From positions 372,001 through 436,000 of the forward strand of contig CAWABB010000006.1 in the NCBI GenBank assembly GCA_963780165.1: a DNA stretch of 64,000 nucleotides, in the 5' to 3' direction. The notes beneath the pieces were generated by a model that had not been told where the DNA came from, searched no databases, and saw only the letters and a program-made list of their open reading frames with translations. Position numbers and translations under genes: made by a program. This DNA is from CAWABB01 sp963780165. GTDB taxonomy: Bacteria; Bacteroidota; Ignavibacteria; UBA10030; UBA6906. Below are positions 53,299 to 61,803 of the stretch, one piece after another (the stretch's first letter is position 1; every line of letters starts with the position of its first letter).

Positions 53299-53673
53299 AT
53301 GCTCAAAGAGAAGTATCGGTCGCTGCTCGACTACGGCTCAAGCCTGAACATGAAGAATGTTCAGGTGACCGAAGAGGCGGGCAAGCTCACCATCAAGGGG
53401 CTCGCCCCCTACCAGTTCGACAAGGACCGTTTCTGGGACAAGGCCAAGACGTTCGCGAACTGGGACAAGGAAGTCGCCATCAACATCGGCGTTGAGAAGA
53501 ACGATGCCTACGGGTTCTACACGATCCAGTCCGGCGACACGCTCTCCAAGCTGGCAAAAGCCCATCTCGGAGACGCAAAGCGGTACATGGAAATCTTCAA
53601 GCTCAACACGGACAAGCTGAAGGATCCCGACAAGATCATGGCCGGGCAGACGATCAAGCTGCCCCCGAAGTAA
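53299..53673 (+). CDS. BON-LysM domain protein (Kbp/YgaU-like)
   Basis: A 124-aa protein with an N-terminal BON-like domain (about 15-65, VQVTEEAGKLTIKGLAPYQF) and a C-terminal LysM (about 72-122, YTIQSGDTLSKLAKAHLGDA ending GQTIKLPPK). This is the architecture of E. coli Kbp (YgaU), a K+-binding protein. No signal peptide is visible, also as in Kbp. AAGGAG precedes the ATG. A strong terminator follows. Confidence 0.88.
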   Translation: MLKEKYRSLLDYGSSLNMKNVQVTEEAGKLTIKGLAPYQFDKDRFWDKAKTFANWDKEVAINIGVEKNDAYGFYTIQSGDTLSKLAKAHLGDAKRYMEIFKLNTDKLKDPDKIMAGQTIKLPPK

Positions 53674-53697
53674 GGGTCCATCCCTGGGCATCGGATT

Positions 53698-53739
53698 CGG
53701 GGCCTCCTGCATGGAATGCAGCGAGGCCCCGTCTTTTTT
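53698..53739 (+). terminator. Rho-independent terminator after the LysM protein
   Basis: CGGGGCCTC (53698-53706) pairs with GAGGCCCCG (53723-53731), with an inner CTGCAT/ATGCAG stem, then TCTTTTTT. A textbook terminator 25 bp past the stop. Confidence 0.88.
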
Positions 53740-53787
53740 CGGGCGATCCACGTGAACCCTGAAGGGCCGGCCGGTGTTCATACAGAT

Positions 53788-54171
53788 ATGAAAACCTACA
53801 CAGCCACCACACACGACATCACGGTCACGGTCCAACCCGTGTTCCTCGACGGCCAATCGAACCCGCTGGCGCGTCGGTTTGTCTTTGCGTATTTTGTACG
53901 CATCGAGAACCGCGGCGACCATGAGGTCCAGCTCCTGCATCGCCACTGGTTGATCATGGATGGAAACGGGGAGACCAAGGAAGTCCGGGGGGATGGCGTG
54001 GTCGGCCAGCAGCCCCGGATTCAGCCGGGCGCCGTCCATGAGTACAACAGCTTTTCCATCCTGGAGACGTTCGAAGGGTCGATGGAAGGAAGCTACCGGA
54101 TGGTGCGTCCGTCGGGGGAGGAGTTTGACGTCGCGATTCCCCGATTCACGCTGCGCGCAATGGCGAATTGA
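53788..54171 (+). CDS. apaG: ApaG/CorD-family protein
   Basis: Cytoplasmic fibronectin-III-like protein of 127 aa. It has ITVTVQPVFLDGQSNPLARR, then FAYFVRIENRGDHEVQLLHR, then HWLIMDGNGETKEVRGDGVV and VGQQPRIQPGAVHEY, the complete ApaG domain. ApaG is linked to Mg2+/Co2+ resistance and binds pyrophosphate-type ligands; its role is not settled. The start at 53788 is set by homology. panD follows 35 bp later. Confidence 0.95.
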   Translation: MKTYTATTHDITVTVQPVFLDGQSNPLARRFVFAYFVRIENRGDHEVQLLHRHWLIMDGNGETKEVRGDGVVGQQPRIQPGAVHEYNSFSILETFEGSMEGSYRMVRPSGEEFDVAIPRFTLRAMAN

Positions 54172-54206
54172 CGCGCCCGCACAACTCAGCCGAAAGAGAG
54201 TCTGCC

Positions 54207-54608
54207 GTGGAACCTCACCGAAGAATGCTCCGGGCAAAGATCCATCGCGCCACCGTGACGGAGGCCGACCTGCATTACGAAGGAAGCCTGACGATCCCGC
54301 CGGAGCTGATGGAAGCGGTGGACATCAAGGAGTATGAGGCGGTCCACGTGTGGAACGTCAACAGGGGGACGCGCTTCGAGACGTATGCAATCACGGGGGA
54401 GCGCAACAGCGGGGCGATCTGCGTGAACGGCGCCGCAGCACATCTCGCCGGACCCGGCGATGTCATCATCATCGCTGCCTTCGCGAGCGTTCCGGAATCG
54501 ATGGTGGACGCGTTCCGGCCCACCGTCGCCTTCGTCGACGCGAAGAACGCAATTCAACGCATCGGCATCGAACTCCCCGGCCCGCACGCACACGGAGACG
54601 GGTGCTGA
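54207..54608 (+). CDS. panD: Aspartate 1-decarboxylase precursor PanD
   Basis: Pyruvoyl enzyme that makes beta-alanine for pantothenate/CoA, 133 aa. It self-cleaves at Gly26-Ser27 in TEADLHYEGSLTI. TYAITGERNSGAICVNGAAAH holds the substrate-binding Tyr and the conserved NGAAA. A GTG at 54207 is taken as the start because AAAGAGAG lies 7 bases ahead and gives the usual N-terminal length; ATG at 54225 is the alternative. It converges on the M14 peptidase, 13 bp away. Confidence 0.93.
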   Translation: MEPHRRMLRAKIHRATVTEADLHYEGSLTIPPELMEAVDIKEYEAVHVWNVNRGTRFETYAITGERNSGAICVNGAAAHLAGPGDVIIIAAFASVPESMVDAFRPTVAFVDAKNAIQRIGIELPGPHAHGDGC

Positions 54609-54621
54609 GCCGGGCAGACGC

Positions 54622-56145
54622 CTACCTCTGTTCCTGCATGCCCGGGTTGCGGCCGGGCATCACGACGATCCGCCTCACCGGATACGTCGGCCCCCTGAAC
54701 AGATCCTCGAACCGCGCGTACTTCGAAAGTCCCCACACCGAACGCGGCTCCAGTACCGACCCGAGGAAGAGCCCGCCGTCCTGATTCACCGGATAGATCA
54801 TCGCCCCCGAATCGGGGACAACGCTCGCCTCCATCACCTTGACCTGGGGGATCCTGTAAGGATCGCTCTCCAGCACGAGGCTGTCGAACCCCACGATGTC
54901 ATACTGCTCGGTCGCGAGCGCTTCTCCTCCTGCAGGAATCCCGCGCACATTGTGCATTGCGAGGAGCGCGTGCACGTCCCGGAGCTCGCCCGGCACCAGA
55001 TATGCGGCCGGGAGCCGGACGGAGTCGCGGGGCTGCACCACCCCGTGATATGGAGTGATCATCCAGGTCTTCGGTTCAGAGGTCGCAATATCCATGACCG
55101 GGATCGACATGGAACGTTCCCCCTGGACGTGGTCCATCCACGTGTACAACGTTGCCCCGGCGAGCGTGTCGATCCGTACACGCTCGTCGCGCACCAGGTG
55201 CCGAATCTCCCGCCAGTTCGAAGAGCAAAAATCCAGAAGTGCTTCCACCCCCGCGTACTGCGACCGCGCCCGCCGGTCCAGCTCGTCCAACAGGTCCCTC
55301 CACTTGCGCCCCTCCTGGATGAACGAGATCGAACCCCGGATGCCAAAGCTCTGCCGGCCGTCGTTGATTTCCGTCGTGCTGTGGCGGATGAGCGTCCCCG
55401 GTTCGCCGACGATGTATTCGTGGCAGGAGTACTGCTGCGCCATCAACGCGGCGCTGATGTACGGGAACATGCGGACCCGCTGATACGACCGGAGCGCCGC
55501 TCCGGAGTTCAGGTTGGTCAGTGTGCCGACCTGCACATCACCCGTCTTGATGAAGCCGGAATCGCTCCAGGAACTCGTGAACGAACCGTATTCATGGATA
55601 TCCATCGTGACCTCCGGCCAGGCCGCGAGGTACAGCTCGTGCAGGGCGCGGACTTCCGGCGTAGGGAGCAGCACGTGCGACCGATTCATGTCGAGACTGT
55701 CGGCCGTCCTTCGCTGCCCGGCCTCTGCGCCGTCGGGATTCATCTGGGGGACAATGAGGAGGTTCAGATGATCCCTCCATTCCTGCTTGCCTCCTGCAGC
55801 CAGGCGGGCCAACAGGAGTGTGAGCGCTTCTTTGCCCGACGGCTCGTCGCCATGCTGCTGCGCGAACAGGAGCACCGTGAGCCTTGACGTGTCGGCGCGC
55901 GACGATTCCTCCGGCCAGCGCACCAGCGACACAGTGCGTCCCTCCCTCGTCGTCGCGAGCGGAGCCACCTGGATTGTCGGCAGGGAATCCAGCCTCGCGA
56001 GAAACGCTTGCAGCTCGGCGTACGACGTCGCCGAGGAGAAGGCGCGTTCTTCGCCCGGAGCCCGCAGGGGGGCGTCTCCGCGCGCCGGGGCGTGTAACAA
56101 TCCGGATAGAACAATCGCCGCGAGGAGCATGAATCGTGTGTGCAT
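54622..56145 (-). CDS. Exported M14-family zinc carboxypeptidase
   Basis: Metallocarboxypeptidase of 507 aa. A signal peptide (MHTRFMLLAAIVLSGLLHAPARG) precedes the catalytic domain. Zinc ligands are in LFAQQHGDEPSGKEA (HxxE) and the third His in TMDIHEYGSF; MNPDGAE and DSLDMNRSH are the substrate-binding blocks. The last 150 residues are an extra domain without a clear family. No type IX tail, so probably periplasmic or outer-membrane associated. It begins 11 bp after the S51 gene, so the two form one transcription unit. Confidence 0.9.
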   Translation of the reverse strand: MHTRFMLLAAIVLSGLLHAPARGDAPLRAPGEERAFSSATSYAELQAFLARLDSLPTIQVAPLATTREGRTVSLVRWPEESSRADTSRLTVLLFAQQHGDEPSGKEALTLLLARLAAGGKQEWRDHLNLLIVPQMNPDGAEAGQRRTADSLDMNRSHVLLPTPEVRALHELYLAAWPEVTMDIHEYGSFTSSWSDSGFIKTGDVQVGTLTNLNSGAALRSYQRVRMFPYISAALMAQQYSCHEYIVGEPGTLIRHSTTEINDGRQSFGIRGSISFIQEGRKWRDLLDELDRRARSQYAGVEALLDFCSSNWREIRHLVRDERVRIDTLAGATLYTWMDHVQGERSMSIPVMDIATSEPKTWMITPYHGVVQPRDSVRLPAAYLVPGELRDVHALLAMHNVRGIPAGGEALATEQYDIVGFDSLVLESDPYRIPQVKVMEASVVPDSGAMIYPVNQDGGLFLGSVLEPRSVWGLSKYARFEDLFRGPTYPVRRIVVMPGRNPGMQEQR

Positions 56146-56156
56146 GGCCTGTCCTG

Positions 56157-58166
56157 CTATCGTAGAAGTTGAACGGGTACAGTTGCCACGGAATTCGCGG
56201 AACGGAGCCTCACAAAATACGTCCCGGAAGCGGCGCCGGCTGCGTCCCAGGAAAACGTGATCCGCCCGGGCCCAAGTTCACCGCCATCGGCAAGGAGAGC
56301 GACCTGCCTCCCCAGAACGTCGTGAACGGCAAGCGTGCATCGGGTTCGGGCGGCGAGCAGGATCGTAATGGTGGTGCGCGAGTTGAACGGGTTGGGATAG
56401 GGGTGCAGCAGGGCCAGCTCTACCGGCAGCCCGGTCGCGTCCGGCGTGACCTCCGTCGGTTCCAACAGATCGAAAGTCTGTCCGCCGGAGATGACGTGCA
56501 GGCGCGCTCCGATGAGCGCCGCATTCTGGCGGGGCTGGCTCTTCCCCGGGTCGCACCAGGTCGGGAACGCGACCGTGCTTGCCCTCCGGGCGTCGACGAG
56601 GATCGCCGGCGTCAGGCCGAATGAGCGGAGCGTGCCGTCAGGGAGGATCTCCACGTGCGAGCTCGCGTCGAGCAGCAGGCCGAACGGCTGCCGCGCGCGC
56701 GCCAGTCCCCAGAACAGGCCGCTCGCCCGGTTGTCGACGAACGCACTCGCCTCGTACAGACGCGTCATGATGTGGACGCCGCCTGCCAGGCCGAGCCCCG
56801 GGATATTCCGCATCGAGCCGTAATAGGCTGCGTATTCGTCGCTCTCGACTCCTCCGACAGCTTCATCGGAGAGGAGCTTGCCGTCGTTGCCCAGGGCAAG
56901 AACGGGTGTTGCCGATGCGAGCGATGCCCTGAACGCGGATCCTGCAAGAGTCGATGCATCGAGCAATCCGGCAAGACTGTCTTCCGTGTTCGCGGCGAGG
57001 ATAAACCCGGCGGCGGTGGCGATTGTATCGGCCGCTCCGGTGCGATGCGCCGCCACCGCATCGAGGAGCAGAACGCGCGGCTGGTAGCCGCGCCTGGTGA
57101 TCTCGTCAGCTACCGCCTGTGCGACCGATCCGAACGCAGGCGACGCGAGCACGCAGATCCCCGAGCCAGCCGGGAGGGTCGCAAGGAGTGTCGACAGGCT
57201 CCCCGAGGCGGAGAACCAGTTGGTTGTGGATGAGCTTCCGTCAGCAATCAACCGTGCCGCGCTCAACGCCACGGGCGACGGAGAGAACGGAGTCGCTCCC
57301 GCCGGGGGAGTGATGCCCCAGTTTGCGAGATTCACGACGAAGCCGTCCGTGAGCTGGTCGAGAAGCATGTCGCGGGCAGAGAAGGGCGCACCGAATGCCG
57401 CGTTCATGACAGTGGACTGCGCACTCCGGAGGAACGTGACCGTCCCGGCGCCCATCACCTCGGCAGACAGATCGGGCCGGACGGCGAGTGCCGTACTGTA
57501 ATCCACGCCCACCCCGGCGATGCTCCTGCCGCTGGACATCCGGTACACCGCAATCATCGGCGCAAGTCGGCCGATTCTCCCCCGCTCGAAGAAATGGGTG
57601 TCGCCCAGGACACCGGGAACGAGCCGGAGGAATTCGGTCGTGAAGGTGATGCCGGCGCCCATCGGGGACCGGAGGGCGGTTCGGGGATCCACCGATGTGG
57701 TGCGGGCGTCGAAGACCAGGTCGGTCAACACGGCAAGGCCGGCACTCGTGCCCCCCACAACGCCGCCACGCAGGAAGACCGCCTTGATCGCCTTCTGGGC
57801 GAGCGTTCCCTTCCACAACCGGACGTACTCCCACTGGTCACCTCCCCGCAGAAAGAGGCCGTCCGCCTCGAGAATCGCGCGGTAGTTTGCCGAGTCGTTG
57901 GCCGCCTCCGTGGTGGGAATGACGAGATTCGAGGCGCTGTTCGCCCCCAACCACTGGAAGTACGCGGGGAGGAACGATGAAGTCGTGGAATAGTGGAGAA
58001 TGAGGATGTTCCGGTTGGGCGCCTGCTCCACAAGCCAGCGGTAGGGACGGTCGGACCAGTCGTTGTACTCCTCCGACCCCCCGCCCACCAGAAGGACGGA
58101 CCCCTGGGCGCCGGCCCGGCCCGCCAGCAGGCAGAGCATCAACAGCAGCGCACAGGCGTCGGTCAT
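56157..58166 (-). CDS. Secreted S51 (cyanophycinase/peptidase E-fold) protein with type IX sorting domain
   Basis: A 669-aa exported hydrolase. The signal peptide is CALLLMLCLLAGRAGAQ. The S51 domain (about 25-290) has SVLLVGGGSEEY, FLRGGDQWEYVRLWKGT, the nucleophile Ser in VVGGTSAGLAVL and DTHFFERGRIGRL carrying the catalytic His. A roughly 270-residue middle region has a second alpha/beta-like segment I cannot assign. The end is LHPYPNPFNSRTTITILLAA plus an Ig-like GTYFVRL domain, the type IX cargo signal. The start could instead be ATG 58214, very near the predicted transcript start. It is cotranscribed with the M14 peptidase. Confidence 0.88.
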   Translation of the reverse strand: MTDACALLLMLCLLAGRAGAQGSVLLVGGGSEEYNDWSDRPYRWLVEQAPNRNILILHYSTTSSFLPAYFQWLGANSASNLVIPTTEAANDSANYRAILEADGLFLRGGDQWEYVRLWKGTLAQKAIKAVFLRGGVVGGTSAGLAVLTDLVFDARTTSVDPRTALRSPMGAGITFTTEFLRLVPGVLGDTHFFERGRIGRLAPMIAVYRMSSGRSIAGVGVDYSTALAVRPDLSAEVMGAGTVTFLRSAQSTVMNAAFGAPFSARDMLLDQLTDGFVVNLANWGITPPAGATPFSPSPVALSAARLIADGSSSTTNWFSASGSLSTLLATLPAGSGICVLASPAFGSVAQAVADEITRRGYQPRVLLLDAVAAHRTGAADTIATAAGFILAANTEDSLAGLLDASTLAGSAFRASLASATPVLALGNDGKLLSDEAVGGVESDEYAAYYGSMRNIPGLGLAGGVHIMTRLYEASAFVDNRASGLFWGLARARQPFGLLLDASSHVEILPDGTLRSFGLTPAILVDARRASTVAFPTWCDPGKSQPRQNAALIGARLHVISGGQTFDLLEPTEVTPDATGLPVELALLHPYPNPFNSRTTITILLAARTRCTLAVHDVLGRQVALLADGGELGPGRITFSWDAAGAASGTYFVRLRSANSVATVPVQLLR

Positions 58167-58222
58167 CGGACGACCCCGCCGGGACCGGGGTCTTTTGGTG
58201 CGAGGAGTGAGCATGTCGGAGG

Positions 58223-58251
58223 AATATATCGAGCCACGACGGAAACATCAA
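58223..58251 (-). promoter_or_regulatory. Sigma70-type promoter of the S51-M14 unit
   Basis: On the minus strand: TTGATG (58251-58246), 17-base spacer, TATATT (58228-58223). It is back to back with the promoter at 58275-58303. Confidence 0.65.
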
Positions 58252-58274
58252 GGGGCTGCGGCGCGCGCGGACGC

Positions 58275-58303
58275 TTGACTTTTCCAGCAGGCAGCCCTAT
58301 ATT
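58275..58303 (+). promoter_or_regulatory. Sigma70-type promoter of the M20-cyanophycinase-YfcC operon
   Basis: TTGACT (58275-58280), 17-base spacer, TATATT (58298-58303), about 54 bp before the M20 ATG. The -35 elements of the two divergent promoters are only 23 bp apart, so a single regulator could control both. Confidence 0.68.
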
Positions 58304-58356
58304 CCGCGAAACCGATTTTTCACTCTCCCTTCCCCCTGTAACAACCGTTTCTCCGT

Positions 58357-59469
58357 ATGGCGACTCCGCTGGTCAATCTCTTCCTTGACGCCGTCCGCGT
58401 CAACGCCCCCTCACTCGCAGAGCGACCGATGGCCCAGTTTGTCCGCCGCACCCTGGAAGGAACCCCCGTGAGGATCGTCGAGGACGACACGGCCTCGCTC
58501 ATCAAGGGAGACTGCGGCAACCTGATCTGCATTCCGCCGTCGTTCGACAGCTCGAGGCCGGCGATCGCGCTCTTCGCGCACCTGGACACGCCGCGGCCCA
58601 CGGAAGGAGTGCGCCCGGTCGTGTCGGACACCCGGATCGACAGCGACGGGAGCACCATCCTCGGCGTGGACAACCGTGCGGGCACGTGCATCCTTCTGCA
58701 GACGCTGCGGGAAGCCGGCACATCGAACGGCTCCGCGAACTACATCGTCGTGTTCACCGTCGGCGAGGAGCTCGGCATGCTCGGGTCGAAACATGTGGAT
58801 CTCACCCCGTACAACGTCGACAAGGCCTTCATCTTCGACTGCTCGCGACGCCCGGGGACATTCATCTCCGCCGCCGTCGGATGCTCGATGTACTCCGCGA
58901 CGTTTCTGGGGCGCTCGTCGCACGCGGGCGTTTCCCCGGAGAAGGGCATTCACGCAATCCGGCTCGCGGCCAACGCACTCAGCCGAATCCCGATGGGCCG
59001 CCACTCCCCCACCATGACCTCAAACGTGGGGACGATCCGCGGCGGGTCCGCAACGAACATCGTGCCTGACTCGTGCTTCATCGAGGGCGAGGTCCGATCC
59101 TTCGATCCGCACGCCATCGATGCCCATCTGCAGATGCTCCACACGACCTTCCGCCAGGTGTCGGAAGAGGGCGGCGGGTCGGTGCAGTTTGAGTCGGCCG
59201 TGGACTTCGAGCCGTTTACGCTCGATGCCGCAAGCCACGTCTTTGCCATGACGGAGAACGCCCTGCGGTCCATCGGGCTGACGCCGAACCCGATCGAGTA
59301 TCTCGGCGGCAGCGACGCCAACACACTGAACGGCAGGGGAATCCCGGCCGTCAACCTCGGCATCGGAGCACAGAATCCGCACGGCAACGACGAGTTCATA
59401 CTCCTGGAGGATCTCCATACTTCCGCCAGACTCGCGGCCGTCCTCACCAGTCCCGCCATAACCGCCTGA
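58357..59469 (+). CDS. M20-family di/tripeptidase (PepT-like)
   Basis: Cytoplasmic dinuclear-zinc exopeptidase, 370 aa. Metal ligands in order: FAHLDTP (His-x-Asp), LGVDNRAG (bridging Asp), VGEELGMLG (catalytic Glu and ligand Glu), FIFDCSRRPG (Asp) and NPHGNDEFI (His). The lid domain includes GRSSHAGVSPEKGIHAIRLA. No signal peptide. Closest to tripeptidase T-like proteins. It is first in an operon with cyanophycinase (14 bp later), suggesting it cleaves the dipeptides that arise from it. Confidence 0.9.
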   Translation: MATPLVNLFLDAVRVNAPSLAERPMAQFVRRTLEGTPVRIVEDDTASLIKGDCGNLICIPPSFDSSRPAIALFAHLDTPRPTEGVRPVVSDTRIDSDGSTILGVDNRAGTCILLQTLREAGTSNGSANYIVVFTVGEELGMLGSKHVDLTPYNVDKAFIFDCSRRPGTFISAAVGCSMYSATFLGRSSHAGVSPEKGIHAIRLAANALSRIPMGRHSPTMTSNVGTIRGGSATNIVPDSCFIEGEVRSFDPHAIDAHLQMLHTTFRQVSEEGGGSVQFESAVDFEPFTLDAASHVFAMTENALRSIGLTPNPIEYLGGSDANTLNGRGIPAVNLGIGAQNPHGNDEFILLEDLHTSARLAAVLTSPAITA

Positions 59470-59483
59470 GCCGGATCCCACAC

Positions 59484-60392
59484 ATGCGACAACGACGCTG
59501 GCTGCCGGATGGGAGGACATTCTACGGAATCCTCCTCTGCGCACTCCTCTCCGCCCTCCCCGGATTGGCCGGCGACGCGCCTCAGGGCTCCCTCTTTATT
59601 ATAGGGGGCGGCGACCGCTCGCGCTCGATGATGGAGGAATTCGTGACGCTTGCGGGCGGGCCGGAAAAGGCGCGGATCAGAATCATCCCGAACGCCAGCG
59701 GCGACGGCGACACCTCCGGGCTGGAGATGACGGAGGAGTTCAAAACCCTCGGCGTCAAAGACGTCTCGCACGTCCTGTACACGCGCGAACAGGCGGAAAA
59801 GCCCGGTGCGGAACGCGCATTTGACGGGGCCACGGGCATCTACTTCACGGGCGGCGACCAGGTCCGGATCACGCGAGCCCTCCTCAAAACCCCGGTGCAC
59901 CGGGCGCTGCTCGACCTGTACCGGCAGGGGGCCGTCATCGGCGGCACCAGCGCCGGAGCCGCGATCATGAGCGAGGTCATGATCACCGGCGACGAGAAGA
60001 TCAACAAGGACACGGTGAACCTGTTCCCGATGATCCGGCTGGGCAACGTGGAAACCGTCGAGGGGATGGGCTTCGTGACGGATGCCATCATCGACCAGCA
60101 CTTCGTCCGCCGCAAACGGCACAACAGGCTGATCACGGTCGTGCTCGAACACCCGCAGCTGGTCGGCGTCGGCATCGACGAGGCCACGGCCGTCGTCATC
60201 GGACCGGACCATTCGTTCCGCGTCACGGGGGAATCCATCGTCGTGGTGTATGACGCGACAGGAGCTACGAAGGCCACCACCGACGCAGCCGGCAATCTTG
60301 CCGCCTCCGGCATGGTCCTGCACGTCCTGAAAGCGGGCGACCGGTACGACCTGTCAGCCCGCCGCGTCCTGCCGGGAGCGACGTCCCGATGA
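59484..60392 (+). CDS. cphB: Cyanophycinase, exported (S51 family)
   Basis: Serine hydrolase that cleaves cyanophycin (poly-Asp with Arg side chains) to beta-Asp-Arg, or a related beta-aspartyl hydrolase; 302 aa. A signal peptide is likely (FYGILLCALLSALPGLAGDA), as in the exported CphE type. The S51 blocks are GSLFIIGGGDRS, GIYFTGGDQVRITRAL, the nucleophile Ser156 in VIGGTSAGAAIMSEVM and DAIIDQHFVRRKRHNRL with the catalytic His. VGVGIDEATAVVI is also typical. It overlaps the YfcC permease gene by 4 bp (ATGA). Confidence 0.91.
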   Translation: MRQRRWLPDGRTFYGILLCALLSALPGLAGDAPQGSLFIIGGGDRSRSMMEEFVTLAGGPEKARIRIIPNASGDGDTSGLEMTEEFKTLGVKDVSHVLYTREQAEKPGAERAFDGATGIYFTGGDQVRITRALLKTPVHRALLDLYRQGAVIGGTSAGAAIMSEVMITGDEKINKDTVNLFPMIRLGNVETVEGMGFVTDAIIDQHFVRRKRHNRLITVVLEHPQLVGVGIDEATAVVIGPDHSFRVTGESIVVVYDATGATKATTDAAGNLAASGMVLHVLKAGDRYDLSARRVLPGATSR

Positions 60393-61777
60393 AAAGGCAC
60401 TTCAACACGCTGGTGATGATCTTCGGCGTCGTCGTGGCAGTCGCCATGGTGACGTGGTTCCTCCCCGGCGGCGAGTACGTGCGCGAGGTGAAGGACGGCC
60501 GGACGCTCGTCAGGCCCGATTCGTTCACGTTCGTCGAAAGCCAGCCTCAGGGGATCGGCGAGATCCTGATGGCTCCCGTGCAGGGATTCATCCAGGCGGC
60601 GCAGATCATCGCGTTCCTCTTCGTGATCGGCGGGTCCTTCAAGGTCCTCGAGCGAACGGGAGCGGTAACGGTTTCGATTCAGTCTCTGGCCGCAACCTTC
60701 GCCCGCAAGCCGCACCTCCAGAGGTATTTTATCCCCGTCACGATGCTCGTCTTCTCGATCGGCGGGGCGGTGTTCGGGATGTGCGAAGAGACCATGCCGT
60801 TCGTCCTCGTCTTCATCCCGCTTGCCCTGTCGCTCGGGTACGACTCGCTGGTCGGAACTGCTATCCCGTTCCTGGGGGCCGCGGCCGGATTCGCGGGGTC
60901 CGTTTTCAACCCGTTCACTGTCGGCATCGCCCAGGGTATTGCAGAGCTCCCGCTCTACTCGGGCATGGAGTACCGGATGGTGATCTGGTTGATCAGCACA
61001 GCCTGTATGATAGCGTTCGTGATGCGGCATGCCTCGCGGGTGCGCCAGAATCCTGAATCGAGCCCGGTGTACGCGCTCGACCAGGAGCGGCGCCGCGCCG
61101 GCATGGCCAGGGGATCCGTGGAAGGCGCCACCCTCACCAGGCGGCACCAGATCCTCCTCGTGGCCGTGGTCGCGACGATCGCTCTGCTGGTGTTCGGGAT
61201 TCTCGAGTACAAGTGGTATATTCCACAGATCGCCGGACTGTTTTTCGGCCTGGGTCTGCTGGCAGGACCTGTCGGCGGATTGTCTCTCTCCGAAAGCTCC
61301 GACGCCTTCAAAGAAGGCGCGCGCGACATGGTGGGCGTGGCCCTGATCATAGGCTGCGCGCGGGCGATTCTGGTGATCGCCACGGACGGAAAAATCCTCG
61401 ATCTCATGCTGTACGGCATCGCCTCCGTCATACGGGATTTCCACCCGATCGTCGCGGCCCAGGCCATGTTTGTGGCACAGGGAATCATCAATTTCTTCGT
61501 CCATTCTGGGTCCGGTCAGGCAGCGCTCACGATGCCCGTCATGGCCCCCCTTGCCGATGTGGTCGGCATCTCGCGGCAGACGGCCGTGCTGGCGTTTCAA
61601 TTCGGCGAGGGATGGATCAACCCCATCCTTCCGACGTCCGGGGTGACGATGGGAGTGCTCGGCCTCGCCGGCATCTCCTGGGAGAAATGGTTTCGCTGGA
61701 TGGTTCCGGCGCAGATCTTCTTCTTCATCCTCGCCCTGCTGCTCATGATTCCACCGTATCTGTTCAACTATCACTAA
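60389..61777 (+). CDS. YfcC-family permease (basic amino acid / C4-dicarboxylate carrier-like)
   Basis: Inner-membrane transporter of 462 aa with about 12 helices. The blocks VTWFLPGGEYVREVKDGRTL, FFVHSGSGQAALTMPVMAPL and GEGWINPILPTSGVTMGVLG are typical of the YfcC/DcuC-like (IT superfamily) group, which includes arginine and other amino acid carriers. A cytoplasmic loop lies around residues 215-250. Translational coupling to cyanophycinase suggests it imports the released product, arginine, aspartate or beta-Asp-Arg; the substrate is inferred from context only. Confidence 0.86.
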   Translation: MKRHFNTLVMIFGVVVAVAMVTWFLPGGEYVREVKDGRTLVRPDSFTFVESQPQGIGEILMAPVQGFIQAAQIIAFLFVIGGSFKVLERTGAVTVSIQSLAATFARKPHLQRYFIPVTMLVFSIGGAVFGMCEETMPFVLVFIPLALSLGYDSLVGTAIPFLGAAAGFAGSVFNPFTVGIAQGIAELPLYSGMEYRMVIWLISTACMIAFVMRHASRVRQNPESSPVYALDQERRRAGMARGSVEGATLTRRHQILLVAVVATIALLVFGILEYKWYIPQIAGLFFGLGLLAGPVGGLSLSESSDAFKEGARDMVGVALIIGCARAILVIATDGKILDLMLYGIASVIRDFHPIVAAQAMFVAQGIINFFVHSGSGQAALTMPVMAPLADVVGISRQTAVLAFQFGEGWINPILPTSGVTMGVLGLAGISWEKWFRWMVPAQIFFFILALLLMIPPYLFNYH

Positions 61778-61803
61778 CATCCACCTATCACCAGGAGAGC
61801 ACC

